In this document: positions 33,351-41,783 of the stretch, piece by piece | Layout: every line of letters starts with the position of its first letter | How positions within the stretch are numbered: position 1 is the stretch's first letter | Assembly: GCF_036240795.1 (NCBI RefSeq) | Contig: NZ_CP108454.1 | Coordinates: forward strand, 4,030,001 to 4,094,000 | Reading direction: 5' to 3' | Source of the DNA: Streptomyces sp. NBC_01268 | GTDB lineage: Bacteria; Actinomycetota; Actinomycetes; Streptomycetales; Streptomycetaceae | DNA length: 64,000 nucleotides | The notes under the pieces: model-generated | Database searches by the model: none | What the model was told of the DNA's origin: nothing | Seen by the model: only the letters and a program-made list of their open reading frames with translations | Made by a program: the position numbers and the translations under genes

Positions 33351-34556
33351 TCAGACGCCGACGGTCTCCTCGATCTCCTCCTCGATCTCTTCCTGGACGT
33401 CCTGGTCGGCGCGCTTCTGCGGCGTCTTTTCCGTCGTGTGCTCCGCCGCTCGCGTCCGCCGGGCCTCGGCCCTTCCCGCGAGGGCGGTGACCAGGACTCC
33501 GGCGAGGAACCAGAGGCCCAGCACGAGGACGTTGCGGCCGAGGTCGTCGCCGGCGAGGTAGACGTGGCCGCGGACGCCTTCGACGAAGCCGGCGCCGTTC
33601 CAGAAGGCGTGCAGCGAGCCGAAGAAGCCGGGCTGGAGCTCGGGGCGGTAGATGCCGCCGGAGCTGGTGAAGTTGAGCATCACGAACAGGACCATCACGC
33701 CGAGGGTGGTCCAGCGCTTGAGGAAGGTGTGGAGTCCGACGCCGATCAGGAGGATGCCGGCGCAGTACAGCCACGACAGTGCCCAGACGCCGCCGAGTCC
33801 GTGGTCGACGAGGTGGAAGAGCGGTCCGGCGAAGACGGTGCCGATGAGGCTGACGACGAGGGACATGCCGGCGGCCAGGAGGGCCCTGATCCGCATGGGC
33901 AGGACGGCGCCGGCGCCGCCGATGACGGCGACGGAGGCGTACGAGCCGATGCTGAGGGCGACGAGCAGGAAGAAGACGCCCTGGCCGGTGGGGTCGCCGG
34001 AGGCGACGGGTGCGACGTCGGTGACCTTCAGGGGTTCGCCCTGGGTGGCGGCGACCTTGGTGAAGACCTTCTCGACGGCCATGGCGCTGGTGTCGGAGGA
34101 GGCGGAGGCCACCAGGAGCTCGGGCCGCGCGGCCGCCCCGCCGGCCTGCACCCCGCTGGCCTGCACCCCGCCGGCCTTCACCCCGCCGGCCTTCACCCCG
34201 CCGCCCTGCGTCCCGTCCGCCTGCGCCCCGTCGGCCTGCCCCGTCCCCGCCTGCCCGCCGGGTACGTACGCGCCGAAGCTGGCGCGGTCGCGCAGGTGGG
34301 CGGTGGCGGTGGTGCGGTCGGGGACGGTGCGGACGTCGAGGGCGCCGGCGCCCTTGTCCTGGAGGGTCTGGGCGAGGACCTGGGCCTGGGGACCGGAGCC
34401 GACGATGTCGACGCGCAGGTCGTGTGGCTGGGGGGCGTGGAAGGCGCCCAGGTAGGCGAGGCCCATGCCGACGCACATCAGCAGGGGGGTGAGCAGATGC
34501 CCGAGGACGTGGCGCAACGCTCCCTTGGTGGTCTGTCCTGCGGATGCTGCGGACAC
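33351..34556 (-). CDS. DUF3533/YhgE-type membrane protein (ABC-2 permease-like)
   Basis: The 401-residue protein has an N-terminal helix (LLTPLLMCVGMGLAYLGAF), a soluble domain of about 170 residues, then five helices (FFLLVALSIGSYASVAVIGG, LLAAGMSLVVSLIGTVFAG, LSWLYCAGILLIGVGL, TLGVMVLFVMLNFTSSGGIY and a C-terminal one), the layout of YhgE/Pip-like ABC-2 membrane proteins. The soluble domain contains a GGVKA-type repeat. GTG 34556 is preferred because GGAGG lies five bases before it; ATG 34568 has no ribosome binding site. It is divergent from a MarR gene with a palindromic operator between, so export under MarR control is likely. The C-terminus is Glu-rich. Confidence 0.85.
   Translation of the reverse strand: MSAASAGQTTKGALRHVLGHLLTPLLMCVGMGLAYLGAFHAPQPHDLRVDIVGSGPQAQVLAQTLQDKGAGALDVRTVPDRTTATAHLRDRASFGAYVPGGQAGTGQADGAQADGTQGGGVKAGGVKAGGVQASGVQAGGAAARPELLVASASSDTSAMAVEKVFTKVAATQGEPLKVTDVAPVASGDPTGQGVFFLLVALSIGSYASVAVIGGAGAVLPMRIRALLAAGMSLVVSLIGTVFAGPLFHLVDHGLGGVWALSWLYCAGILLIGVGLHTFLKRWTTLGVMVLFVMLNFTSSGGIYRPELQPGFFGSLHAFWNGAGFVEGVRGHVYLAGDDLGRNVLVLGLWFLAGVLVTALAGRAEARRTRAAEHTTEKTPQKRADQDVQEEIEEEIEETVGV
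34145..34234. repeat. 15-bp tandem repeat in the DUF3533 gene
   Basis: Six in-frame 15-bp units of the form CCT(G/T)CACCCCGC(C/T)GG lie end to end and encode pentapeptides such as GGVKA/GGVQA on the minus strand, within the extracytoplasmic domain. Confidence 0.85.
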
Positions 34557-34578
34557 CGGAACCTCCATGGTTGGCTTT

Positions 34579-34608
34579 TACAACTAAATAGCCGTTGTAC
34601 TATACAAC
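34579..34608. promoter_or_regulatory. MarR operator in a divergent promoter
   Basis: GTTGTACTATACAAC (34594-34608) is a perfect dyad of six-base arms around CTA, and a further TACAAC half-site lies at 34579-34584. TATAGT on the minus strand, inside the dyad, is a good -10 box for the DUF3533 gene. The AT-rich region stands out from the surrounding GC-rich DNA. The adjacent MarR protein is the obvious ligand. Confidence 0.7.
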
Positions 34609-34683
34609 CGAAGAGAGGGAACGGGCCACCGGGCCCGGCCATCAGGTCCGACCACGGGGTCCCTCGGTGACAAGGAGCGCACC

Positions 34684-35139
34684 ATGAGCGACGGCGCGCG
34701 GGAGACGTCCCTCGACACGATCGAACGGGAGCTGACCGCCTTCGCCCGCCGGGCGCGGGCCGCGGCCGCCCGGCTCCATCCGGAGCTGCCGCTGGTCTCG
34801 TACACGCTCCTCGCCCACATCGACGACCAGCAGGGCTGTCGGGCCACGGACCTGGCCGCCCACTACCTCCTGGACAAGTCGACGGTCAGCCGGCAGGTCG
34901 GGGCCCTGGAGAAGCTGGGTCTGGTCGAGCGGCGGCCCGACCCTGACGACCACCGGGTCCAGGTACTGCACCCCACCGCGAAGGGCACCCGGCTGCTCGC
35001 CTCCACCCAGGCCAGCCGCCAAGCCGCCTACGAGGAACGACTCAAGGACTGGTCGGCCGACGACCTCACCCGGTTCGCCGCGTACCTGCTCCGCTACAAC
35101 GCGGCCGGCGGCGCCGGTCTCCCCGACGCCAAGGGCTGA
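34684..35139 (+). CDS. MarR-family transcriptional regulator
   Basis: The 151-residue protein has the MarR winged helix: SYTLLAHIDDQQGCRATDLAAHY (about 39-61), recognition helix LDKSTVSRQVGALEKLGLVERR and the wing DPDDHRVQVLHPTAKG. Flanking helices give the dimer. ATG 34684 follows AAGGAG with eight bases of spacing. It is divergent from the DUF3533 membrane protein, and the palindrome at 34594-34608 is its probable operator. It is convergent with the response regulator gene, with one base between the stops. Confidence 0.92.
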   Translation: MSDGARETSLDTIERELTAFARRARAAAARLHPELPLVSYTLLAHIDDQQGCRATDLAAHYLLDKSTVSRQVGALEKLGLVERRPDPDDHRVQVLHPTAKGTRLLASTQASRQAAYEERLKDWSADDLTRFAAYLLRYNAAGGAGLPDAKG

Positions 35140-35140
35140 G

Positions 35141-35809
35141 TCAGAGGCCGGCGTCCCGCGCAAGGAGGGCCGCCTGGACCCGGTTCTCGCAGCCCAGCTT
35201 GGCGAGGATGCGGCTCACATAGGTCTTCACCGTCGCCTCGCTCATGTGGAGCCGACGGCCGGCGTCCGCGTTGGAGAGGCCCTCGCCCAGCAGGGCCAGC
35301 ACCTCGCGCTCCCGTTCGCTGAGCGCCGTCACCCGGGTCCGGGCCGCCTCGGACCGGGTCGCCTCCCGCCCGGAGGCCAGCTGTTCGACCACGTGCCGGG
35401 TGGCGGCGGGGGACAGGTACGCGTCACCCGCCGCCGCCGCCCGTACGGCGCGGATCAGTTCGGCCGGGGCGGTGTCCTTGAGCAGGAACCCGGCCCCGCC
35501 GTGCTCCAGCGCCCTGAGCACGTTCTCCCGCTCGCCGAAGGTCGTCAGCACGATCACCCGCGTCGAGGGCGTGGCCCGGCGCAGCTCCGGCAGGGCGGAG
35601 AGCCCGTCGAGCACGGGCATCTGGATGTCGAGCAGCAGGACGTCGGCGGCGTGGGCGCGTGCCAGGTCGACCGCCTCGCGGCCGTTCGCCGCCTCGGCGA
35701 CGACTTCGATCTCCGGGTCCGAGGTGAGGATCATCCTGATCCCGGCCCTGATCAACGGCTCGTCATCGGCGATCACGACCCTGATGTGCCGGCTCCCTGC
35801 CACAGCCAC
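35141..35809 (-). CDS. NarL/LuxR-family response regulator
   Basis: The product has a CheY receiver domain (VVIADDEPLIRAGIRMIL, phosphoacceptor Asp in VLLLDIQMPVLDG at about residue 61 from this start, Thr in VIVLTTFG, Lys in FLLKDTAP) and a C-terminal LuxR HTH (LSEREREVLALLGEGLSNADAGRRLHMS). The start is ambiguous because the frame opens with three in-phase GTG codons; GTG 35809 is chosen since GGGGGA lies six bases upstream, while 35815 is directly adjacent to it. It lies 68 bases downstream of the histidine kinase gene, on the same strand, forming a two-component pair. Confidence 0.92.
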   Translation of the reverse strand: MAVAGSRHIRVVIADDEPLIRAGIRMILTSDPEIEVVAEAANGREAVDLARAHAADVLLLDIQMPVLDGLSALPELRRATPSTRVIVLTTFGERENVLRALEHGGAGFLLKDTAPAELIRAVRAAAAGDAYLSPAATRHVVEQLASGREATRSEAARTRVTALSEREREVLALLGEGLSNADAGRRLHMSEATVKTYVSRILAKLGCENRVQAALLARDAGL

Positions 35810-35877
35810 AGCCACTCCCCCAACGGCTCACTTGCGCACACGGGCCCACGTGCGGGCCCCGCCGGCACCGGCCGCGC

Positions 35878-37749
35878 CTAGCGCACGACCTCGTACGACT
35901 TCTTCTCGATCAGCTTGCCGTCCTTGAAGCAGAACCGGAAAACGGGCTCGCTCTCCATGTCGCCGGGCTCCGAGCTCATCAGCACCAGGCACGAGGAACC
36001 CTCGGGCTCCTTGGGGCCCTTGCCGTGCAGGCCGGTGGTGGCGATGCTGTCACCCGAAGGGAGCCGGTCGCGCACTTCCTGCTCGTTCTGCCCGACCTTG
36101 ACGGCGTCGTATTCGCCCGGGCCGATCATCCCCTTCTGCATCGACCCCATCAGGAAGTAGAGGCCGAAGCCGCCCGCCACCAGCAGCAGTACGAGGGCGG
36201 CGAACGCGATCCCGCACCCGATCGCTATCCCGCTGCCCGTGCTCCTGCCCCTGCCCGCGCGCATCGCCATCGCCCACTCCCGTTCGGTCACCGTCCAGTC
36301 GGCCTTTCCGACCGCGGCCCGACCACCGTCGCGCGAGCGGGGCCATCGCGACTGCTGTCGGAAGTCGTCGGTGGCATCGACGAAAGGATCGGCGGGGGAA
36401 GGACGGTGGGAGGTGCCGTGGGCGGCGCCGTGGGTGCCGGTGGCGGACCCGGCGGGGGGTGCGACGCCGAGTTCGATGCCCGCCGTGAGCAGGTCCGGCT
36501 CGACGTACGGAGCGGCCTCCACCGCCCCGTACGGCAGGACGCCCGCGACCCGGAAGCCGCCGCCGTCCGCCGGGCCGGCGTGCACGATGCCGCCGACCAG
36601 CCGGGCCCGTTCGTGCAGTCCGGTGAGGCCCTGTCCGCCGCTGACGACATCGGTCGGCTCGGTCGTCGCGGGTTCGTTGAGGACCTCCACGACGAACGCG
36701 TCCGGTTCGTACCGCACTTCGACGGCTATGGCGGCGCCCGGTGCGTACTTGTAGGCGTTCGTCAGGCCTTCCTGGACGATCCGGTACGCGGCGTGGTCGA
36801 CGGCCGGGGCGAGCGGCCGGGTCTCGCCGTGGCGGGCGAGGTCGATGGTGGTCCCGGCGGACCGGGCGGCGGCCACGAGTCCTTCGATGCCGGCGGTCCC
36901 CCGGGCCGCTTTGCCGGTCTCGTCCCCGGGCCGTGCCACGGGCACGCCCCCGGTCTCGGCGGGTGCCTCGATGCCGTCCCTGAGGATGCCGACGACCTCG
37001 CGCAGCTCGTGCATGGCGTCCACCGAGGCGTTCCGGAGCACGCCGACGGCCTCGCGTTGGCGGTCGGTGAGGTTCGGGTCCACCTCCAGGGCGCCCGTGT
37101 GCACGGAGATCAGGGCCAGTTGGTGCCCGAGGCTGTCGTGCATGTCCTGCGCGATGCGCTGCCGCTCGCGCAGCCTGGCCTGCCCGGCGATCATCGCCCG
37201 CTCCCTGATCAGCTGGGCGTTGCGTTGCTGCAGCGCGTGCAGCAGGCTCCGGCGCTGGGTCCAGTAGCGGTGGGCGAGACCGGGCGCGAGCGTGGTCGCC
37301 AGGAAGTACAGCGTGGTGATGAACGCGAGGGTGAGGATCATGCGCTGGTCCCAGGCCTCGATCACCGTGCCCGCGACGTTCAGCACGTACGCGGCGGTGA
37401 AGGCGGCCAGCGCCCGTCCGGCGCCCGCTATGTAGCGGCCTGCGGACCAGCCGATGAGGATCAGCAGTGCCAGGAAGCCCGGCACGAAGGGCGCGAGGAG
37501 CGATGTGACGACGAGCACGGTCCCGGGGAGCCTGCGGCGCAGCAGCGACAGCACGGCGGAGCCCAGGGCGACGGCGGCGAGCGTCCAGCCCTCGCCGCCG
37601 AGCATGTCCTGGGTGCCGGCGGCCAGCAGGGCCATGACGACGGCGAGGACCAGCTCGCCGGCGGTCCTGCGTCGCGACCACTGGCCGGGCAGCACGAACC
37701 ACCGTCGGGCGGCTTCGGACCACGTCCTGATCTTCGGAGGAGCTTCCAC
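35878..37749 (-). CDS. Sensor histidine kinase with extra C-terminal membrane-anchored domain
   Basis: The 623-residue protein has four to six N-terminal helices (about 30-155), a HisKA_3 dimerisation part with RQRIAQDMHDSLGHQLALI (phosphoacceptor His204) and an HATPase domain (about 290-405; VQEGLTNAYKYAPG, GGQGLTGLHERARLVGG). NarL-type kinases normally end there. This one continues with a Gly/Ala/His linker, a new membrane helix at about 505-535 and an exported C-terminal domain (545-623; YDAVKVGQNEQEVRDRLPSG, two Cys) resembling BamE/SmpA-like lipoprotein folds. The frame is uninterrupted, so this is a real fusion unless an assembly error joined two genes. The response regulator follows downstream. 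Confidence 0.88.
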   Translation of the reverse strand: MEAPPKIRTWSEAARRWFVLPGQWSRRRTAGELVLAVVMALLAAGTQDMLGGEGWTLAAVALGSAVLSLLRRRLPGTVLVVTSLLAPFVPGFLALLILIGWSAGRYIAGAGRALAAFTAAYVLNVAGTVIEAWDQRMILTLAFITTLYFLATTLAPGLAHRYWTQRRSLLHALQQRNAQLIRERAMIAGQARLRERQRIAQDMHDSLGHQLALISVHTGALEVDPNLTDRQREAVGVLRNASVDAMHELREVVGILRDGIEAPAETGGVPVARPGDETGKAARGTAGIEGLVAAARSAGTTIDLARHGETRPLAPAVDHAAYRIVQEGLTNAYKYAPGAAIAVEVRYEPDAFVVEVLNEPATTEPTDVVSGGQGLTGLHERARLVGGIVHAGPADGGGFRVAGVLPYGAVEAAPYVEPDLLTAGIELGVAPPAGSATGTHGAAHGTSHRPSPADPFVDATDDFRQQSRWPRSRDGGRAAVGKADWTVTEREWAMAMRAGRGRSTGSGIAIGCGIAFAALVLLLVAGGFGLYFLMGSMQKGMIGPGEYDAVKVGQNEQEVRDRLPSGDSIATTGLHGKGPKEPEGSSCLVLMSSEPGDMESEPVFRFCFKDGKLIEKKSYEVVR

Positions 37750-37900
37750 GCCCGCACGATAGGCGGCGCGCCGGCCGGTCCGCCGTCCTCTTTCGTCGTG
37801 TTCCTCACCGACGAACGTCGCGCGCTCCGACGCCCGTCACCAGGCACCCGTTCCCAACCCGGACCCCCAGGAGCCGAGTTCACACGTGCCGGTACAACGC

Positions 37901-37936
37901 GGAAGCCCCGCAGATCTTTCGATCTACGGGGCTTCC
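37901..37936 (-). terminator. Terminator downstream of tRNA-Leu
   Basis: GGAAGCCCCG-C-AGATC pairs with GATCT-A-CGGGGCTTCC over 15 bp with one mismatch and loop TTTC. It starts four bases past the CCA end of the tRNA on the minus strand, and it could also end leftward transcription from the other side. Confidence 0.8.
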
Positions 37937-37939
37937 GTC

Positions 37940-38026
37940 TGGTGCGCGAGGGGGGAGTTGAACCCCCACGCCCTTTCGGGCACTGGAACCTGAATCCAGC
38001 GCGTCTGCCTATTCCGCCACCCGCGC
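37940..38026 (-). tRNA. tRNA-Leu (CAG)
   Basis: The reverse strand reads an 87-base class II tRNA including the encoded CCA end (37942-37940). Acceptor GCGCGGG pairs with CTCGCGC; the anticodon stem CTGGA/TCCAG closes loop TTCAGGT with anticodon CAG; a long variable arm (TGCCCGAAAGGGCG) and T arm GGGGGTTCAACTCCCCC follow. The long variable arm and anticodon identify tRNA-Leu. Confidence 0.95.
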
Positions 38027-38638
38027 ATTGGGTGATCTCCGAGCTTCTTGGCTTTTTGGCCCGTCCGCCTGGCGACATCTGAAGATTAGCACGTCGGGGG
38101 CGGTGGATTCACATCCGTTGTTTCGCCCCCGCCTCGGATGACGAGGAGTGGGCAGGAAGGAGGACGAAGGGGCAAGGAGGCAGGGGAGGAAGGGGCAAGG
38201 AGGCAAGGCGGCAAGGAGGCAGGGGGCCGGGAGAGAAGGACTGGGTAGGGCAGGGAGGGGCGGGGAGAGGCGGGGAGAGGCGCGGAGGACGGGAAAGGGT
38301 GGGAAGGGACAGCGAGGGACAGGAAGGGACGGGGTGGACGGAAGGGAAGGGCGCGGGGAGGACGGAAGGGAAGACGCGGGGAGGGCGGGAGTGGGAGGAA
38401 GTAGACCGGTCGAGATGTGCGAGTGACGCACGGGGCCCTCCTGCTCCGCCGCCGGGTGCGGGACACTGTCCACAGGCCACCTCTACGATCCATGGGGAAG
38501 GTCTGCCGAAAGGTCTGCGGAAGGTCTGTGAGAGGTGACACTCGTCCACAGGGCAGAGAAGGGGAACCAGCCGATTTCCCGACGCGTGGATACGATCAGT
38601 AAGCAGTACCAGGACGACAACGCCGGAGGAGGTGCCCC
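38027..38638. repeat. Gene-free region with a 260-base purine-rich tract
   Basis: This 612-base gap between tRNA-Leu and fhaA holds no believable gene. From about 38141 to 38402 the plus strand is almost all purine, built from loose repeats such as AAGGAGGCA, GGGGAGAGGC and GGGAAGGGAC. The minus-strand Pro/Ser/Leu-rich frames across it are artefacts of this composition. Two matches to the degenerate DnaA box follow: CTGTCCACA (38466-38474) and TCGTCCACA (38541-38549). The promoter of the fhaA operon should lie in the last 100 bases. Confidence 0.75.
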
Positions 38639-39544
38639 ATGGGAGTCATGAAGCGGTTCGAGCAGCGACTCGAAGGTCTGGTCAACGGCACCTTCGCCAA
38701 GGTCTTCAAGTCCGAGGTCCAGCCCGTCGAGATCGCCGGCGCGCTCCAGCGCGAGTGCGACAACAACGCGACGATCTGGAACCGCGAGCGGACGGTCGTC
38801 CCCAACGACTTCATCGTGGAGCTGAGCGCGCCGGACTACGAGCGCCTCAGCCCCTACTCGGGTCAGCTCGGCGACGAGCTCGCCGGTCTGGTCCGGGACT
38901 ACGCCAAGCAGCAGCGGTACACCTTCATGGGGCCGATCAAGGTCCACCTGGAGAAGGCGGAGGACCTCGACACCGGTCTGTACCGGGTGCGCAGCCGTAC
39001 GCTCGCGTCGAGTTCGTCACAGTCCCAGCCGTCGCCGCAGCAGAACGCGCCCGGTGGGTACCCGCAGGGGCCCCAGGGCCAGCAGCAGCCGGCCCGCGGT
39101 GGCTACGGCTACCCGCAGGGCGGTCCGCCGGCCGGTGCTCCGCCGATGCCCGCGGCCCCGCCGCCGGGTGCCCCGGCCATGCCCGGCCACCGTCCGACGG
39201 CTCCGGCCGCGGCCCGCCCCGGCGGTGCGCCCGCGGCGCCCGCGACGACGGGTGCGGGCGGCCAGGTGCGCCGTTGGATCGAGATCAACGGCACCCGTCA
39301 TCAGATTTCCCGCCCGACTCTGGTCCTCGGCCGCAGCACCGACGCGGACGTGAGGATCGACGATCCCGGCGTCTCCCGCCGGCACTGCGAGATCCGGACC
39401 GGAACGCCCTCGACGATCCAGGATCTCGGGTCCACCAACGGCATCGTGGTGGACGGGCAGCACACCACCCGCGCTACGCTCCGCGACGGCTCGCGGATCG
39501 TCGTGGGCAGCACCACCATCGTTTACCGGCAAGCCGAAGGGTGA
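38639..39544 (+). CDS. fhaA: FhaA-type protein: DUF3662 plus FHA domain
   Basis: The 301-residue protein has an N-terminal DUF3662 domain (about 1-118, FEQRLEGLVNGTFAKVFKSE onwards), a Gln/Pro/Gly-rich linker and a C-terminal FHA domain (about 215-298) with LVLGRSTDADVRIDDPGVSRRH and DLGSTNG, the phosphothreonine-binding loops. The mycobacterial homologue binds phosphorylated PknB and the MurJ pseudokinase region and tunes peptidoglycan synthesis. ATG 38639 follows GGAGGAGG. It heads the fhaA-fhaB-PP2C-rodA-pbpA-pknB operon. Confidence 0.94.
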   Translation: MGVMKRFEQRLEGLVNGTFAKVFKSEVQPVEIAGALQRECDNNATIWNRERTVVPNDFIVELSAPDYERLSPYSGQLGDELAGLVRDYAKQQRYTFMGPIKVHLEKAEDLDTGLYRVRSRTLASSSSQSQPSPQQNAPGGYPQGPQGQQQPARGGYGYPQGGPPAGAPPMPAAPPPGAPAMPGHRPTAPAAARPGGAPAAPATTGAGGQVRRWIEINGTRHQISRPTLVLGRSTDADVRIDDPGVSRRHCEIRTGTPSTIQDLGSTNGIVVDGQHTTRATLRDGSRIVVGSTTIVYRQAEG

Positions 39545-39554
39545 AGCGGGGGCA

Positions 39555-40079
39555 ATGTCAGAGCTGACCCTGACGGTCATGCGGTTGGGTTTCCTGGCCG
39601 TTCTGTGGCTGTTCGTGATCGTGGCCGTCCAGGTCATCCGCAGTGACCTTTTCGGCACGCGGGTCACCCAGCGCGGTTCGCGCCGCCAGGAGGCGCGTCC
39701 GCAGCAGAACGCGCGCCAGGCGGCGCCGCCGCAGCAGCGCGGCCAGCAGACCCCGAGCGGCGGGGGCGGGCGGCAGCGCCGCGGTGCCCCGACGAAACTC
39801 GTCGTCTCCGAGGGCACCCTCACCGGCACGACGGTCGCCCTGCAGGGGCAGACCATCACGCTGGGCCGGGCCCACGACTCGACGATCGTGCTGGACGACG
39901 ACTACGCGTCGAGCCGGCACGCGAGGATCTACCCGGACCGGGACGGCAATTGGATCGTCGAGGATCTCGGGTCCACGAACGGTACGTATCTCGACCGGAC
40001 CCGGCTCACCACCGCGACGCCGATTCCGCTGGGCGCGCCGATCCGCATCGGCAAGACCGTCATCGAGCTTCGGAAGTAG
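39555..40079 (+). CDS. fhaB: FhaB/FipA-type membrane FHA protein
   Basis: The 174-residue protein has an N-terminal membrane helix (about 8-27, VMRLGFLAVLWLFVIVAVQV), a basic Gln/Arg/Pro-rich linker and an FHA domain from about 80 to the end (TLGRAHDSTIVLDDDYASSRHAR, DLGSTNGTY). FipA/FhaB of mycobacteria is phosphorylated by the cognate Ser/Thr kinase and links it to division proteins. It starts ten bases after fhaA. Confidence 0.94.
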   Translation: MSELTLTVMRLGFLAVLWLFVIVAVQVIRSDLFGTRVTQRGSRRQEARPQQNARQAAPPQQRGQQTPSGGGGRQRRGAPTKLVVSEGTLTGTTVALQGQTITLGRAHDSTIVLDDDYASSRHARIYPDRDGNWIVEDLGSTNGTYLDRTRLTTATPIPLGAPIRIGKTVIELRK

Positions 40080-40213
40080 TGCTACGTCATGATTGAGCGC
40101 GAGCGGAGCATGCGCGCCGGGAGGGTCCCCACGACGGGCCGCCCCGAGCAGCGCGTGGCAGCCCGGCCAGCGGGCCAGGGCGGGCACGGGCTCCCGACCG
40201 GAGGGTGGGCAGT

Positions 40214-41755
40214 GTGGCTCGAGACCGGCGGCACCCCGAGGCGGCGCCGACAGGGCAGGTGGGCATGAGTCTGTCACTGCGTTTCGCCGCGGGCTCGCAC
40301 AAGGGCATGATCCGCGAGGGCAACGAGGACTCCGGTTACGCCGGTCCCCGGCTGCTCGCCATCGCCGACGGCATGGGCGGCCAGGCCGCCGGTGAGGTCG
40401 CCTCGTCCGAGGTGATCTCCACGCTGGTGACGCTCGACGACGACGTCCCCGGCTCCGACATCCTCACCTCGCTCGGTACGGCGGTGCAGCGCGCCAACGA
40501 CCAGCTGCGGATGATGGTCGAGGAGGACCCCCAGCTGGAGGGCATGGGCACGACGCTCACCGCCCTGCTGTGGACGGGTCAGCGCCTCGGCCTGGTGCAC
40601 GTCGGCGACTCGCGCGCCTATCTGCTGCGGGACGGCGTGCTCACGCAGATCACGCAGGACCACACCTGGGTGCAGCGGCTCGTCGACGAGGGCCGGATCA
40701 CCGAGGAGGAGGCGACGACGCACCCGCAGCGTTCGCTGCTGATGCGGGCGCTGGGCAGCGGCGATCACGTCGAGCCCGATCTCTCCATCCGCGAGGTGCG
40801 GGCCGGCGACCGCTACCTGGTCTGCTCCGACGGCCTGTCGGGCGTGGTGTCGCACCAGACGCTGGAGGAGACCCTCGCCAGCTACCAGGGTCCGCAGGAG
40901 ACCGTGCAGGAGCTGATCCAGCTCGCGCTGCGCGGCGGCGGCCCGGACAACATCACGGTGATCGTGGCCGACGTCCTGGACGTCGACGGCGGCGACACCC
41001 TCGCCGGTCATCTCAGCGACACCCCCGTGATCGTGGGCGCGGTCGCCGAGAACCAGGCGCAGCTCAACGACGGCGGCGCGATGCACACGCCCGCGGGGCG
41101 GGCCTCCGGGCTCGGCCGGCCGGCGCCGCACCAGCAGCCGCCGGCCGGTGGTTTCGGCCCGCCCGGCAGCGGTGACGACCACGGGTACGGCGGGATGCCG
41201 CCGCAGGGCTCCTTCGGGGCCTACGTGGACGACGACTTCGTGAAGCCGCGGTCCGCGGGCCGCCGGTGGCTGAAGCGGTCGTTCCTGCTGGTGCTGGCGC
41301 TCGCCGTGGTCGGCGGTGCGCTGTACGGCGGGTACCGCTGGACGCAGACGCAGTACTTCGTGGGCTCGAAGGACGAGCACGTGGCGCTGTACCGGGGCAT
41401 CAGCCAGGACCTGGCGTGGGTGAAGCTCTCGGAGGTCGAGACGGACCATCCCGAGATCGAACTCAAGTACCTGCCGGAGTACCAGCGCAAGCAGGTCGAG
41501 GACACCATCACCGGTGGCAGCCTCGACAAGGCGCGGACGAAGATCTCCGAGCTCGCGGTGCAGGCCACGGCCTGCAAGAAGACGGAGGAGCGCCGTAAGG
41601 CGGCCGCCGCCGCCCCGGACAAGTCGAGCACGCCGCGCGGCACGGAGAACAACGCGTCGCCGAACCCCACCAAGCCCACCACAGCCGCACCGTCCCCGGG
41701 TCCGACCCTGTCCGCGGAGGAGCAGAAGCTGGCCTCGAACTGCGGCAAGCAGTAG
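40214..41755 (+). CDS. pstP: PP2C-family Ser/Thr phosphatase (PstP-like)
   Basis: The 513-residue phosphatase has a catalytic PP2C domain (about 20-255) with RFAAGSHKGMIREGNEDSGY, IADGMGGQAAGE (metal-binding Asp), LVHVGDSRAYLLRDG and GGGPDNITVIV, then a Pro/Gly linker, one membrane helix (about 353-376) and an extracytoplasmic Lys/Ala/Thr-rich tail. It reverses phosphorylation by the kinase at the end of the operon. GTG 40214 is chosen because GGAGG lies nine bases upstream; ATG 40265, which gives a shorter N-terminus aligning with mycobacterial PstP, is possible. The 134-base gap after fhaB contains no other gene. Confidence 0.93.
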   Translation: MARDRRHPEAAPTGQVGMSLSLRFAAGSHKGMIREGNEDSGYAGPRLLAIADGMGGQAAGEVASSEVISTLVTLDDDVPGSDILTSLGTAVQRANDQLRMMVEEDPQLEGMGTTLTALLWTGQRLGLVHVGDSRAYLLRDGVLTQITQDHTWVQRLVDEGRITEEEATTHPQRSLLMRALGSGDHVEPDLSIREVRAGDRYLVCSDGLSGVVSHQTLEETLASYQGPQETVQELIQLALRGGGPDNITVIVADVLDVDGGDTLAGHLSDTPVIVGAVAENQAQLNDGGAMHTPAGRASGLGRPAPHQQPPAGGFGPPGSGDDHGYGGMPPQGSFGAYVDDDFVKPRSAGRRWLKRSFLLVLALAVVGGALYGGYRWTQTQYFVGSKDEHVALYRGISQDLAWVKLSEVETDHPEIELKYLPEYQRKQVEDTITGGSLDKARTKISELAVQATACKKTEERRKAAAAAPDKSSTPRGTENNASPNPTKPTTAAPSPGPTLSAEEQKLASNCGKQ

Positions 41756-41783
41756 GCAGACCCGTAGGGGGCCTTTCACCACC

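Noticed and set aside
38009..38549. Pro/Ser/Leu-rich minus-strand frames and basic plus-strand frames in the purine tract
   Set aside because: All three phases give similar low-complexity peptides, which follows from an A/G-only strand. One frame also runs into tRNA-Leu.
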